Shown: positions 12,896-24,303 of the stretch, piece after piece
Layout of the letters: the number at the start of each line of letters is the position of its first letter
Position numbering within the stretch: the stretch's first letter is position 1
Assembly (NCBI GenBank): GCA_003254885.1
Contig: QANT01005717.1
Location: 19,909-83,908, forward strand
Source: Purshia tridentata
Lineage: Eukaryota; Streptophyta; Magnoliopsida; Rosales; Rosaceae
Reading direction: 5' to 3'
Length of the DNA: 64,000 bases
Position numbers and translations under genes: made by a program
Notes under the pieces: generated by a model
What the model was told of the DNA's origin: nothing
Seen by the model: only the letters and a program-made list of their open reading frames with translations
Databases searched by the model: none

Positions 12896-13892
12896 TTAAG
12901 GTAGGCTAGGAGGAGAAAGGGAAGGCTTTGCCACTTTAAGCTCACCACAGTCACTGATATAAACAGTTTTGAGAGGCTTGTTCCACAGATTCCGAGCGTT
13001 CGTTGCTCTCTCATCTCCTATAAACTCCGCGAAATCGTTGAATTGCTGTATTTTCTCAGATGGTCTGTATGTGGGTATAGCAGCTATGGCCATCACAACA
13101 TCCAAACCTTCCCAAAAAAAGAAGAAGAGGAATTAAGTAAATAATTAAGCTCAAAATTGCAAAAAAAAAAAGAAAAAAAATCTGATTTTCTATCAAATTT
13201 TGTAAACCTTCCAGTACTGAGCCGAAGACTATGTTCTTGTTATCGAGCTGGGGACATGGGCCGGGCCCAGTTGTGATAAAGAACTCGACGTTTCGGTAAT
13301 CGGGGTCGAGCTTGATTTCGTCGTCGTCGTCGTTCTCGGAGAGACTCAGGGAGAGAAGGCCGGGTCGGGAATGGGTCAGTGCAAAGGCCTTGAAATCAAC
13401 GGTCTCGGTGTTTCGGGCCAGGCCAATCGGCCTTCGGACGTCGCCCGGTTTGTCGCCTTGGTGACCCGCCAGGAAGAACTGACCCGGGAAGAGTTTGTGG
13501 ACGGCAGTGCCCTTATAGGCGGAGGAGGTGCACATGGACTTGAAGTTGGAGACGGTGAGGGGGACGAGGTGGCCGTAGAGGCCGAGCACGAGGCGGCCAA
13601 GTGGGACCGGGTCGGGGCAGAGGGTGGGCGGGTCAGAGGAGGAGGGGCGGAAGTAATTGGGGCATAGGCTGAAGTCCATGAAGATGCGGTCGGTGATGGT
13701 GGTGTCGGGTGGTGGTGGGGGGAGAGGAGAGGCGGCGGCGGGAGAAGGTGGCTTGACGGCGAGGCAGAGTGGGGTGGCTAGGAGGAGGTTGCGACGGGTG
13801 AAGTGGGCATTGGGCCTGGGATTGGGCTTGGGGTTTTGGTGGTGGTGAAGGGGTGGAGGAGTGGGTGGCGGTGTAGCTACAGAGCAGCCCAT
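12896..13892 (-). CDS. CYP28: Chloroplast peptidyl-prolyl cis-trans isomerase, CYP28
   Basis: Cyclophilin-like protein of the chloroplast CYP28 type. Two exons (reverse strand), 13892-13208 and 13107-12896, encode 298 residues and join in phase within a Gly codon. The N-terminus is Pro/Ser/His-rich with a twin-arginine followed by a hydrophobic stretch (TRRNLLLATPLCLAV, about residues 32-46). That suggests a transit peptide plus a Tat-like thylakoid lumen signal (inference). The cyclophilin fold is recognisable from GRLVLGLYGHLVPLTVSNFK, then KGTAVHKLFPGQFFLAGHQG, the region RNVEFFITTGPGPCPQLDNK, and VFGSVLEGLDVVMAIAAIP. Several canonical cyclophilin active-site residues are replaced (for example the usual FHR is VHK), so isomerase activity may be weak. 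A run of Asp codons comes from a GTC/GAC triplet repeat at about 13318-13334. Confidence 0.88.
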
Positions 13893-16800
13893 CTAGGATC
13901 CAGTTGGTTGCTGTTGGGTTGTGGAGTGAGCATGTTTTGATTTGGGGATTTGGGTGACACACAGAGATAGTCACGGAGTGGATAGTGGGGTGGGGTCTAC
14001 TCTTATGCGGATAATTAATTCGTATCAACTTTTCTCTTCACAAGTAGGAGCTTTGGCATGGGAGTCTTTAATTTGGGCAAGTCTTTGATTCATAGGTACA
14101 CACACTCTCTCTCCCTCCCCTCATTGTATGTCTTAAATTTTGGCACTTTGATTGGTCTACTTGTTTTGTTATAAATCATTTGTTTGATAACTGGGTCGCA
14201 TTCATCAAATGTTATGAACCATGGTGAAACTTGTCCTTATAAAAACAGTTTGTAAAGTAAGAGGGGCAAGAGCTCATGCATTGTTCTGTGGTATTCTAAT
14301 TTTCCATGGTGTACCGTGTACCTGATGAGAAAAGTAAAAATGAAATAAGTAGAAAATAGGCCCTGTTATGTCTCGTCTTTATCAATCTATAGACTCTTCA
14401 AAACTGACATTTTTTTCTGTTAAAAGGAGTGCACAATTTTGGCTGAAAGATGAGGAGGGATTCGAAGCTGCTACCAGAAGGAACAATATTTCCATGGCTG
14501 CCCATATAATTTGAGTTCTGAGAGAAGTCTGGTTGTGGTGATTTTGCCAGTTAGTTTACCTTGTGTTACGTTTATTACTCATCCAACAGAATAGCCCTAA
14601 AGGACTGTCATTTCTGGCTTTGGTGCTTGGATGAGCTGTCTTGCTCTATGAGAGAATTAAAGGAATTGATGCGTAGGGCTCCTTCACTTGGATTTTGTCT
14701 ATTTGGCATGCCATTGAAACTACTATTGGATTTTGGATGTCGTTAACGCTTTTAACTTTTTGACAGGTTTTTATGGTTATGTTGATGGTCTACAGTACGG
14801 CTTTGTTTTTAAGTGGCGATTGTTTTATCTGCATTTTTCTCTTGTCTGAAACCTTCTGGCATGGCATTGAAACTACTGTTGGATTTTTTATGTCGTTAAC
14901 TTTTTGTAACTTGTTTGACAAGGTTTTTATAGTTATGTTATTAGTCTAGTCTATAGAGTACGGCTTTGTTTTAAAGTAGCGATAGTTTTGTTTGTATTTT
15001 TCTCATGTCTGAAACTTTCTAAGTGGCTTACTATTATAAGAAAGAGACAGATGAGAATTAACTTAGAAATCAAAGCAGAGTGTTGATTTGTCTTGATTTT
15101 GCTTGAACCTCATTGTATGAAGTTGTGATTTAAGTTAACTAACCTTTTTTCTTCACAGAAACAAATACTAGTAACTAATTTGATTGGAAACATGCCTTAT
15201 TTCTGTAATATTTATGAAGATTAAGTTGCCATGTTTGCTGTGTGAGGCTTTAAATCACTGCCTGATTATTTCTATTGTATCTGTATTCGATCTGCAATGA
15301 GATTCAAAAAGTAAATCCAGTTTTATTCCCTGGATTTTGCAGAACTGTTGGAGCCCTCAAATTAACAATTTGGCATTCTGCCTGCTTTTCATTTTTGGTT
15401 TCTGTTGTCATTCATGTAAATTAGTTCTAAGATATTCACTCGTTTCCAAAGGTATAAGGAACTTCAACAGGAATGCAGTTGTTGAATGTTAGTATAATAA
15501 CTTTTATGATTTGTCTTTTCTTGATAAAGCCGGTATATTATAGTTTACTGGAAAAAAACAAACATGTGAGAAATAAAAGGAAAGTTAAAGAAAGATGCTC
15601 CTGTTGTCTTGTTGGGAAACGATCAATCTTATAGCTTTTACACTGATATTATTTTATATTTTTCTATGAGTCGTTAAAATATTTATGACTAAAGGTAGAT
15701 AGGTGACACTATTTCCCTTCAAGTCAATGTTAAGGGAAGTGTTTGTTTAAAAATCAATGAGAAAATAACATATGTATATCAATATTACAGTGTCCATTTG
15801 TCTTTTTAAGGTTTTCCTGTCACTTTCAAATTGGCATTTCGTTAACTGCCTGCTACTAGTTTCATTAAAAAGATACCTTGTAGTTTCTCTTGCATCATTT
15901 ACTGACTTTCTTCATATATGTACTGAAGTATGAAGGTAGGTTGGAACAAATACAAGAACTGGATCATGCGGGTAATAATTCAGACCTAGCTGAGGAATCC
16001 ACAAGCTTGTTAATGTGACCCAGGTAATCTTTAAATTTACCATTTAGTTGATCTTGAGTGAGTGATCTTAGCAACCTGGTCCATAGCATTGCTTTATGTT
16101 CCACTGAAGTGTAGTGAAAGATGCAAAATTCTAGCCATTGAGATCAGATGTCGATTATCTTTTCTTACCTTTGCCCACAAATTAAAAAGAAACAAAAAGT
16201 TGCTGAGCTTTCTGCTTGAGGTGTTCTGCTGGCTATAGGGCAAAGTTGGAGTTGCTCTGCTTCCATCATAAGGATAGTTCTCTTTCCTTTCCAAATTGAA
16301 TGGGTCATAGTCTTTCCAGTTCCCAAGCTTGAAGGTCTTTTGATGTTGTAGGGCATGCCTGCATGGTAGAGTTGGTGGTGCAGGCTATATCAGTATATAA
16401 TCTTTAGGACATTACCCTGCTAGAGGAGGATTCCCATTTGTCAAAATGGTGTCATTATGAAGAGAAGCCCCGATACAATCTGGGTGGTATAGTTGTGTCT
16501 CTGTCAAAATATTGAGAGAAATAAAAAATGTGTATACCAAAGTGGAACCATATACTATATAAAAAAGAGAGGAAGCCTATTACTCTTTCCATGACATATT
16601 AATACAGGAAGAAAAGCTGCCCAGCAACAAGCATATTACTCCTCCCTTGATCCACTGCTCTGGTATGTCATTGTTCTTTGTTTTTGTTGCAATTTTAAGT
16701 AACAAATAAGTAACAACTTCAAACTCAAAATTACTGAGAATCCACTGCAAATATTTAGTTCAGTGGTCTACTTTTTACTTCAATTTTGTGATTTTTCATA

Positions 16801-17888
16801 TTATGCTCTATTTATATCTGGCTTATGTGTGTACTTTCATTAAATTTTTCCTTTGCTCAAAAGCATTACGTTGGTTATTGGTTATGATAAATGCAGATTA
16901 AGATATTGTACATGACTAGGTGGTGCGGAGATAGAGATGAAAAATGCAAAGAAATAAGCATTTACCCAAAGAATATCAAAATGCTACCCTGTGTCAGCCT
17001 GTAGCTGGCGAGTCTGTTCTACAACACTGGTCTGTTGCCCCAGCCCACCAATCTTTGGTTGCTTAACTGTCAGAGCTTACTTAATGTTAGGTTCCCTATA
17101 TACCTTCCCAAGATTATGTATGCTTTACATGATGAAGCTTATATCGAGTGATGAAATCATGGTTTATACATGAGAGAACCAAGAATGAGTTTGATTAATT
17201 TGACTTGGTGGTTCAGGCTCACTGTGATTCAGATTAGTTGAATTCTGGAAGTTTAGCTGATCAATTTATGATTCCCCTGAAATAGATCCAGAGGCCTGGA
17301 ATATTTATTTCGGTTTTTTTCCTCTTATTTATTATATAGTGTAGAAGATGTTTAAAATGGGCACTAAAACATTCATCTTGCTCCTAGCGTTCTGCCAGGT
17401 AGAAATGACAAAGAATGACATGCCAACAAGTTGTATAGAATGACTTACCAACAAGTTGTATAGAATGAGGCTAGCAATATCAGCTATGATTATGGGAATG
17501 TGCATCATCCATGTGTCAATTTGTGTATGTGGAGTATGTTCTATGTGAAACATATGCCCTTCCCACAATCCTTCAATCCTCTTTTTTTGTTGTTCTGCAT
17601 AGGAGTTGAACCTCTAACCCCATGCCGGAGGAGGATGAGTAAAGATGGGAGCGCCATGGAGATGTAAAAATATTCTGATGTAGTCTGAGGTGAGACAATC
17701 TTTCTATACAACAAAAGGTCATTTGAGCCCAACATATATTGATATCTTGCATGTGAAATCTGTGGCATCGTTTAATAGGTTCTTAATTAAAATTGGAAAT
17801 GATGTTTACCGAAAAGAAAAAAGAAAGGCAGAATTAGAGTGGGGAAGATTGAACAAACTGGTGTCCTACTCTGCTGGACTATTTATCT
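13893..17888. other. Intergenic region with a coding-like scrap
   Basis: The first few hundred bases are the CYP28 promoter. The rest lacks a supported gene. A 153-bp tandem duplication lies at 14704-15020. A short open stretch at about 15932-16018 (+) reads like a terminal exon but has no partner exons that I can find. Fragments resembling the end of a tRNA-derived element near 17600 are too weak to call. Confidence 0.5.
14704..15020. repeat. Diverged tandem duplication, unit about 153 bp
   Basis: The block beginning TGGCATGCCATTGAAACTAC at 14704 is repeated from 14857 with substitutions and small indels. Both copies share GTCGTTAAC, a TTTTTAT(G/A)GTTATGTT segment, TACGGCTTTGTTTT, and end at a GTCTGAAAC stretch. 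It is non-coding. Confidence 0.8.
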
Positions 17889-18203
17889 CTACGAAAAATG
17901 GAGGTCTAGACATAGGGAAACAAATAAATAAAAATTGCTTCTTAGTTCCTGACCTCTATATGACAAGGGACATTTGGCTCTTCTTTGTTCCATACTAATG
18001 AGCCACTGAGAAGACTGAGGCTGTCTCTTGGGGAATGATATATTTGTTTGTTGAGGAGAAGTATTAGAGCAAATACCTTTCAACTTGTGCAGTGCACAGC
18101 TGCAATTACGATGGTATGGCCTATGCTCAATCTCCATGTCATGCATTGATATACTTCCTTCAAAGACGCATTGAATTATCATCGCAACTGTTCCACTGGC
18201 CAT
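17889..18203 (-). CDS. Small Cys-containing protein, diverged tandem-array member 1
   Basis: A 104-residue single-exon frame, and the most diverged intact frame of the local family. It keeps the core: QCVFEGSISMHDMEIEHRPYH then RNCSCALHKLKG, and a shortened downstream motif (SPQQTNISFPKRQ). The first family Cys is kept, the second is Ser, and the paired CxC before ALH is kept. The conserved motif KKQSWTDSSLCM of the other copies is replaced, and the last roughly 35 residues (ending LCLDLHFS) match no other copy. The 3' end may therefore be frameshifted or eroded. A TATA-like box lies about 115 bases upstream of the ATG. Function unknown. It may be expressed or on its way to a pseudogene. Confidence 0.6.
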   Translation of the reverse strand: MASGTVAMIIQCVFEGSISMHDMEIEHRPYHRNCSCALHKLKGICSNTSPQQTNISFPKRQPQSSQWLISMEQRRAKCPLSYRGQELRSNFYLFVSLCLDLHFS

Positions 18204-18317
18204 TCTCTCCTACCTTTCTTCCTCTCCTAAACTTTTTTTCCTTTGTATAGGTGTGAGTGCGGGTGCATACAAGTGTGAACTAAATTTCTTTAAAATTGTG
18301 CTTGCCTTGTTACATAT

Positions 18318-18325
18318 TTATATAG
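18318..18325 (-). promoter_or_regulatory. TATA box, array member 1
   Basis: On the reverse strand the sequence reads CTATATAA about 115 bases before the ATG at 18203. The same octamer lies upstream of the other intact copies. Confidence 0.55.
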
Positions 18326-18619
18326 GAGAAGGAGGTGATTCTTCATGGAAGTGTGGGAGAAACCAAGAGTAGAATTTTTGTTATTGTTGTTACCTCGTTG
18401 AACTCAAGAGAAGTTTGCTATGGTGGTGGTTCTTGCAAACGCATTATTCTTGTTTGCTTTTGTTTTCATGTGTTCTTGGCAAGGTAGTTATGCAACAAGG
18501 CAACTGTTTTTCCTTGAGATATTCAGCTTCTCAGTGTGGGGCCTTGAGTTTTCCTGGTACACACATGGGGGGAGAGAGAGAAAGAGAGAGAGAGAGTGAA
18601 GACAAAATAGATCTTTAGC

Positions 18620-18850
18620 ATTGTGGGGTTTTAGCATAGTTTTCTCCATAATAACTTCTTTTAACTAACCTTGTTGGTTACCAATTCTATTGTTATACGT
18701 GTGTCAGTTGACTATTACTATGCAATAGTGTCTTAGCATGCTGTCCTCCATAATAACGTCTTTTAACTAACCTTGTTAGTTACCAATTCTGTTGTAATAC
18801 TTGTGTCTGTTTCTGTCTCTATGCAATAGCATCTTGGTTTTAGCACGGTG
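18620..18850. repeat. Local tandem duplication, period about 102 bp
   Basis: CTCCATAATAAC(T/G)TCTTTTAACTAACCTTGTT(G/A)GTTACCAATTCT appears at 18644 and again at 18746. Single copies of the same core are found near 21502 and 24743 in the other units of the array. Confidence 0.8.
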
Positions 18851-20719
18851 TCCTCTCTCTCTCTCTCTCTCTTTTTTGTTTTGGTTGAGGATCATTCCGT
18901 TACTTAACAAGCAGAAGGCCCTACTAGTCATTTTAGGACATAGAATATGGAGTTTAACTTTGGCATCTCCAATCATGGTGTTGCTTGATGCGAGTAGAAG
19001 GCCCCTCTTGTCATCTTTTGGGACATTTCTTATAGTTTTGTAACTTTTACCCTTTTCACTAAATGTTAACAATGATGGGTCTCAAAGGATCTCTTACACA
19101 TTCCTTGGACCAGAGCACCATAGAAATATTGAAGAATTTCATGTGTGCCTCACCTAGTGATGAAGTATAAGACACAGTGAAAACTATTTGAAGATCCATA
19201 GATGAATTTTTATAATGGTCAGTGGTGATCCAATTTTGTTTCAAGGGAGCCACAGCCTACACCTCTGAACCAAGGAGCAAATTGCAATAAATTATAGTGT
19301 TTTGACTTAGTGGTGTTAATTGTTACCCATCAATCATGTGCCTTTGGGTCAAGGGTCATGCTAAGGTAGTACAAAGGCCACTACCAATGTAGATTCAGGC
19401 TGTTTCTATTTGTTAATTCTAATTGTATTATTCTGATATAATCCTTCAACTTTCTTTCTATTGTTGTGAGCTGCTTTGTAGCAGAAGAAAACTGAAATTG
19501 GGAAACAGTTTATTGGGAGCCAGTGCTGTGGGAGTGTCTAATATAGAAGTATCATTTTCTCTCTTATTACTGAGAGATAGCAGAAACAGCAGAGACAATG
19601 GGATGTTAAGTGTACATTTCCATTTCCATTTTTTGTCTGTTTCAGCAACACATTTGCACTGGTCAACATAAACAGGAAAATTGAGCCTTTTGTGTGTCCA
19701 AGGATCTACTGCATTCAAATTTTCCCACTTTTTGGGCAATCTATATCTTTGCATAATAAAACATAATTTTTTTATATTTTAATTCTATTATCTTCTAGCT
19801 AGGATTTTAATTCTATTCTTTTCCATCTCTCCTCTCTCTCCAAAAAAAGGTCTTAAATGGCAGGCGCACACCCTTTACATTACATAGAAAATGTGAGACC
19901 CACAAACATGTTTGTATTTTGTGGCTTATTGATAAATAAAAAATTCTATTTTATTTCAATAGAACACGCCCACCCAAACAAAAAAAACAAAAAAAATAAA
20001 ACTCTTATCTGTTTAGGAGTCGTCGGGAGAATTCCATTTTGATGCTATGCCGCCCTGAGACTCTGTGTGTGAGAGAGAGCAATTCTTGTGTTGATCAAAC
20101 TAAAAATATTTGAAGCTTGTTCTGTCTATATTTTTATATAAAATTATAAATTTCCTAGAAAATTTTAAAACCTCCTGCCTACATTTTGTCCATTCATACC
20201 TGCACTCAAACTGCCTATAAAATTTCCATGTTTTTTTTGTTTTGCCCTATGTAACACTAATTAATGATGACTTTCACCTTCTGAATTCTTGAATTCCTTG
20301 ACTTTTGCAAAAAAAGAAAAAGAAAAAAAAACATTGATTGGCTGAAATACTTGTGTACTTCTAAAGGTATACATTGTGTTGCTGCTGAAACAATGCTAAC
20401 AGAGTAGATTGTAGAATGTAAACAAAAAAGAAAAAGGTAAATGAGAAAGAGAAGGGCATATATATGCAATTATGAACTGACAATTGTAAGACTCTGGGGT
20501 TGTATGCAGTTTCAGTTGTATTTAAGAAAGGTGACAATCTTTACAGGGACTCAGTAGAATTTACATGGATGAAGGTAAGAAAAAATCAACCCACAAGCAC
20601 CAAGTCCTCAAAATTTCGTCTTGAGTTTTGGTGCTGGAGTGAAGGACAAGAGTAAGATCATGAGAAACGAACAATTAAAATTGCTTCTCAGTTCCTAACC
20701 TTTTCTTCCTATAATTAAC

Positions 20720-21091
20720 TCACGTGTAAACCATATATCGTCTATGAGACATTGACAAGGAATGAGCCCCATTCACAGTTTCTCTGTTTCCTGTCGACGA
20801 AGACATGTCACCGAGAAGAGAGTGGTGAGAATTATTAGAGAATTTGGAGGAAGTGGAAGCTGCTGATGATGTCTGCATGCACAAGGAAGAGTCGGTCCAT
20901 GACTGTTTCTTGGGGAAGGAAATGTTCCTTTGTTGAGGACAAGCATTGGCGCAAACACCACCCTTGGAATTGTGCAGTGCACAAGTGCAGTTCTTATGGT
21001 ATGGCCTTCTCTCGATTTCCATTTCCTGCATTGATATGCATCCTTCAAACATGCACTGAAACATCATCCCTGCAACTGCTTGGGTGGCCAT
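20720..21091 (-). CDS. Small Cys-containing protein, tandem-array member 2
   Basis: Single-exon, 123 residues. Order of motifs: MATQAVAGMMFQCMFEGCIS, then MQEMEIERRPYHKNC, TCALHNSKGG, CANACPQQRNISFPKKQSW, TDSSLCMQ, and a Ser/Thr/Asn-rich tail ending GAHSLSMSHRR plus a short extension. Cys spacing is C-x4-C, C-x-C just before ALH, and C-x3-C before PQQ. Together with the nearby His this could bind a metal (inference). No signal peptide or membrane segment is visible, so a soluble intracellular protein is likely. I recognise it only as an uncharacterised plant family. A GA-rich leader (CT run at 21142-21162 on the plus strand) precedes the ATG. Confidence 0.75.
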   Translation of the reverse strand: MATQAVAGMMFQCMFEGCISMQEMEIERRPYHKNCTCALHNSKGGVCANACPQQRNISFPKKQSWTDSSLCMQTSSAASTSSKFSNNSHHSLLGDMSSSTGNRETVNGAHSLSMSHRRYMVYT

Positions 21092-23946
21092 TACTCTCTT
21101 CTCTGCTTTTTTTCCTCTTTGATCTCCAAACTTTACTCACTACTCTCTCTCTCTCTCTCTCTGTTCCTTGTTTAGAATGTGTTGAAGTACCAATTGTGTG
21201 TGAGCAGAGTAGGCTGTGTAGCTAGGTGAGTGTGTATGGCTGTGTGTTTGTTTGACTGTGTGAAACTATTGCGTGCTTTCTAAAGCACTTATATAGAGCA
21301 GGGGATTAATGTTTGATAAATGTGGTGTGGGGGAAATCAAGAAAGAAGAATAAGACGAGCTGAATTGAAATGTGGTGTTGACCTCGAGAGAAAAGTTTGA
21401 TATGGGATTCTTGCCAAAGTGGAAAGAAGAATAAGACGAGCGTTTTTTCCTAGGGCAGCTCAGATTTGTGAACAGAGAGAGGGAGGGAGAGAGAGAGAGT
21501 CCTCCATAATAACGTCTTTTAACTAACCTTGTTTTTGTTTTCCTCTCTCTCTCTCTCTCTCTCTTGTTTTTTTTAGAGGATCAATCCGTTACTTAACAAG
21601 TAGAAGGCCCTACTTGTCACTTTGGGAGGACATAGAATAAGGTGTTTAACTTCGGCTTTTTCACAACAAGAATCATGGTGTTGCTTCATGTGAGTAGAAT
21701 CCCCTCTTGTCATCTTTTGGGACATTTCTAGTGCTTTTTTAACTCTTACCTTTTCCACCAGATGTTAACAATGATGGGTCTCAATGTGTGCCTCAGCTAG
21801 TGGTGAAGTATGGACAGAGTGAACACTGTTTTGAAGATCCATAGATGAAAGTTTTTGATAGCCAACCAGAATTCTCATTAGCTAGTAATAACCATAATAT
21901 GCATACATCTATTTGTTGGTAATGTATAGGTCATATTACAAATAAAATAATCCAATCCAATAATAGTGACAATACCTGTTTTACTTGTTTCATCAGTTTT
22001 TTCATGGTCATTTCTTTATTCAGCCCTGGTAACTTTATGACCTTGCAAGCAAGCTGCTTCTGACTCCATCTGTACGTTGCTGTGTACAATGAATTTTAAA
22101 TTTTTACAATTTTACTATGGCTTTATTTTTGTGATAACAGAATGCAATGTGCTTTTAGATCTGGAGGTGAACCTCTCAAAAATTTCAATTATAAGCCTCA
22201 CTTACCTGATGTAATGTAAGTTAGCATTTAAATAATCCTTCAATTTTCTTTTTATTGTTGTGAGCTGCTTTGTAGCAGAAGAAAACTAGAAATTCAGAAA
22301 TAAATTTATTGGGAGCCTTTGTTGTGGGAGTGTGCACTATAAAAGTGAGCATCATTTTCTCACTTGGTATTGAGAGCATAACAGAAATAATGTTTCAGCA
22401 GCACAGTTGCACTCATGTAATTAAAATGCATTTGGTGGACATAAACATGAAATTACTTCATTCACATTTTCCAACTTTGCTGACAATATATATATCTTTG
22501 CATAGTAAAAATGAGTTTGGGTTACTGAGTGCTTCATGCAGGTAATGTTCAAACACACGTTGGTAAAAATCTGCAGAATTTTCGAATCCACACCAGTTCC
22601 TTTTACAGTTTGATGAGTGATTCACTTTTTTGTGTGGTGCATTGTGGTTTAGAGATCATCTGATTGATTACTGAAGTTTATTTTGTTACCAGCTTTTGCT
22701 AGCTACATGACGGAATAATCTGCTTTGCTTTTGTCCTCTTTCGATTGCTCTACAATACAAGGTCTGTATTCACACTAGACTTTTTTATTCCTACTCACAT
22801 TTGATCCCACACATACTCAAAATGATATAAATTCACCATTATTTTGTCCACATGCACTCTCTATATTGGTACAAACCTACATTGAATTCCTTACGACTTT
22901 AATTTTTTTCATAAAAAAAATGCTATCATATCAATGGTGGTTAAAGAAAAAAAAAAGATATGAAGAATGTGAGGAAGAAGGGAAATAATTAATAGATGAT
23001 TTTTAAATTGAAAATTGAAAATCGAAAATGATTTTAAATAATTTTATATTTTATTCAATTTAATTGAGTTTATTCTTCTTTCACCTTCACCTTGTTTCTA
23101 TCTCTCTCTTCTCTCTCGAAAGAAGTCTTAAATGGCAGGCGCTAATAGTAATTAGTAAATGTGAGACCCACAAATATTTGTAGGGCCCACATTATTTATG
23201 TGAGGGCCAATGCAACACATGCCCCACCCAATAGAAAAATAAAATTTTAAACCTCTATCAAACGAGTCATCAGAAAAAGGAAAATACTACCTTCTCCATT
23301 TGATGGTATCTAATCTATGCGTCCGAGAGAGAGAGGACAGAGAGAGAGAGAGAGGGGTAGTACCTCTCGTCAAAATTTAAATTACTCCTGCCTGCATTTT
23401 GTGCATTCATACATGCACTCAAATTGGCTATGAAATTTCTATGCTTTTTTGTTGTTGCCCTATGTAACACTAACTCATGATTTTGATCTTGATTGGCAAC
23501 TTTGTGTAACCCAAGGGACGATGGAATTTTTAAAAAGAAAATTCAAAAAAAAAAAAGATGAAGAAAAGAAAACTGCTTATCTCAATTACTAATGACTTGT
23601 GCTGATGCTGAAACGATGTTAACAAAGTAGATTGTAGATTGTAGGACATGAGGGAGAGAAGGGCATATGCAATTATGAACTCGGGTTGTATAAACTGCTG
23701 TATGCAGTTTCAGTTGGTATTAAAGAAAAGTGACAATCTTTACAGAGAACTAACTTAGTAGAATTTACACGGATGAAGGTAGAAGAAATGAACCCACAAG
23801 CACTAATTCTCAAAATTTGATTGTGACTTTTGGTGCTGGAGTGAAGGACAAGATTAAGATCATGAGAAACTAACAATTAAAATTGCTTCTCAGTTCCTAA
23901 TTAACTCACCCGTAATCGTACGAAGCCTCTGATCAAAGGTATCCAT
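21092..23946. other. Spacer between array members 2 and 3
   Basis: Promoter side of member 2, microsatellites (GA at about 21475-21499, CT at 21542-21563), and the duplicated 3' flank of member 3. No gene supported. Confidence 0.65.
21289..21296 (-). promoter_or_regulatory. TATA box, array member 2
   Basis: CTATATAA on the reverse strand, about 200 bases before the ATG at 21091. It is embedded in a block (CTATATAAGTG, then TTTAGAAAGCA) that is also present upstream of members 3 and 4. Confidence 0.65.
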
Positions 23947-24303
23947 CTATCGTATATGTGACATTGACAAGGAATGAGCTCCGTTCACGCCTTCCCTCTT
24001 TCCAGGCGACGTGGTGTCCCGGAGAAGAGAATTATTAGAGAATTTGGAGGAAGTAGAAGCTGCTGCTGCTGTGGATGCCTGCATGCACAAGGAAGAATCG
24101 GTCCACGACTGTTTCTTTGGGAAGGAGATGTTTCTTTGTTGAGGACAAGCACTGGCGCAAACACTTCCACCTCCCTTGGACTTGTGCAGCGCACAGCTGC
24201 AGTTCTTATGGTATGGCCTTCTCTCAGTCTCCATCTCCTGCATTGATATGCATCCTTCAAACACACACTGAAACACCATCCCTGCAACTGCTTGAGTGGC
24301 CAT
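23947..24303 (-). CDS. Small Cys-containing protein, tandem-array member 3
   Basis: Single-exon, 118 residues, and the clearest copy. Conserved Cys fall at residues 13, 18, 35, 37, 49, 53 and 73, with His32 and His40 nearby. Motifs: FQCVFEGCISMQEME, ERRPYHKNCSCALHKSKG, ACPQQRNISFPKKQSW, TDSSLCMQ. The tail (about 76-118) is Ala/Ser/Thr-rich and ends GAHSLSMSHIR, shared with member 2. The start is fixed by the ATGGCCACTCAAGCAG start shared with the neighbours. It sits in a duplicated unit with its own TATA box. Function unknown. Confidence 0.78.
   Translation of the reverse strand: MATQAVAGMVFQCVFEGCISMQEMETERRPYHKNCSCALHKSKGGGSVCASACPQQRNISFPKKQSWTDSSLCMQASTAAAASTSSKFSNNSLLRDTTSPGKREGVNGAHSLSMSHIR

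Larger units (their letters stand above)
18204..20719. other. Spacer between array members 1 and 2
   Basis: Holds the promoter of member 1, GA and CT microsatellites (18571-18596, 18852-18872), a 102-bp local tandem duplication, and the 3' flank of member 2. Much of it is recognisable again in the later spacers. I see no separate gene. Confidence 0.65.

Noticed and set aside
13371-13667. Plus-strand open frame rich in Gly, Glu and Val
   Set aside because: It is the complement of CYP28 exon 1 with repetitive composition and no domain.
17595-17630. tRNA B-box-like sequence (reverse strand GAGGTTCAACTCC)
   Set aside because: No cloverleaf, A box or clear SINE boundaries could be read around it; a single B-box match is weak evidence.
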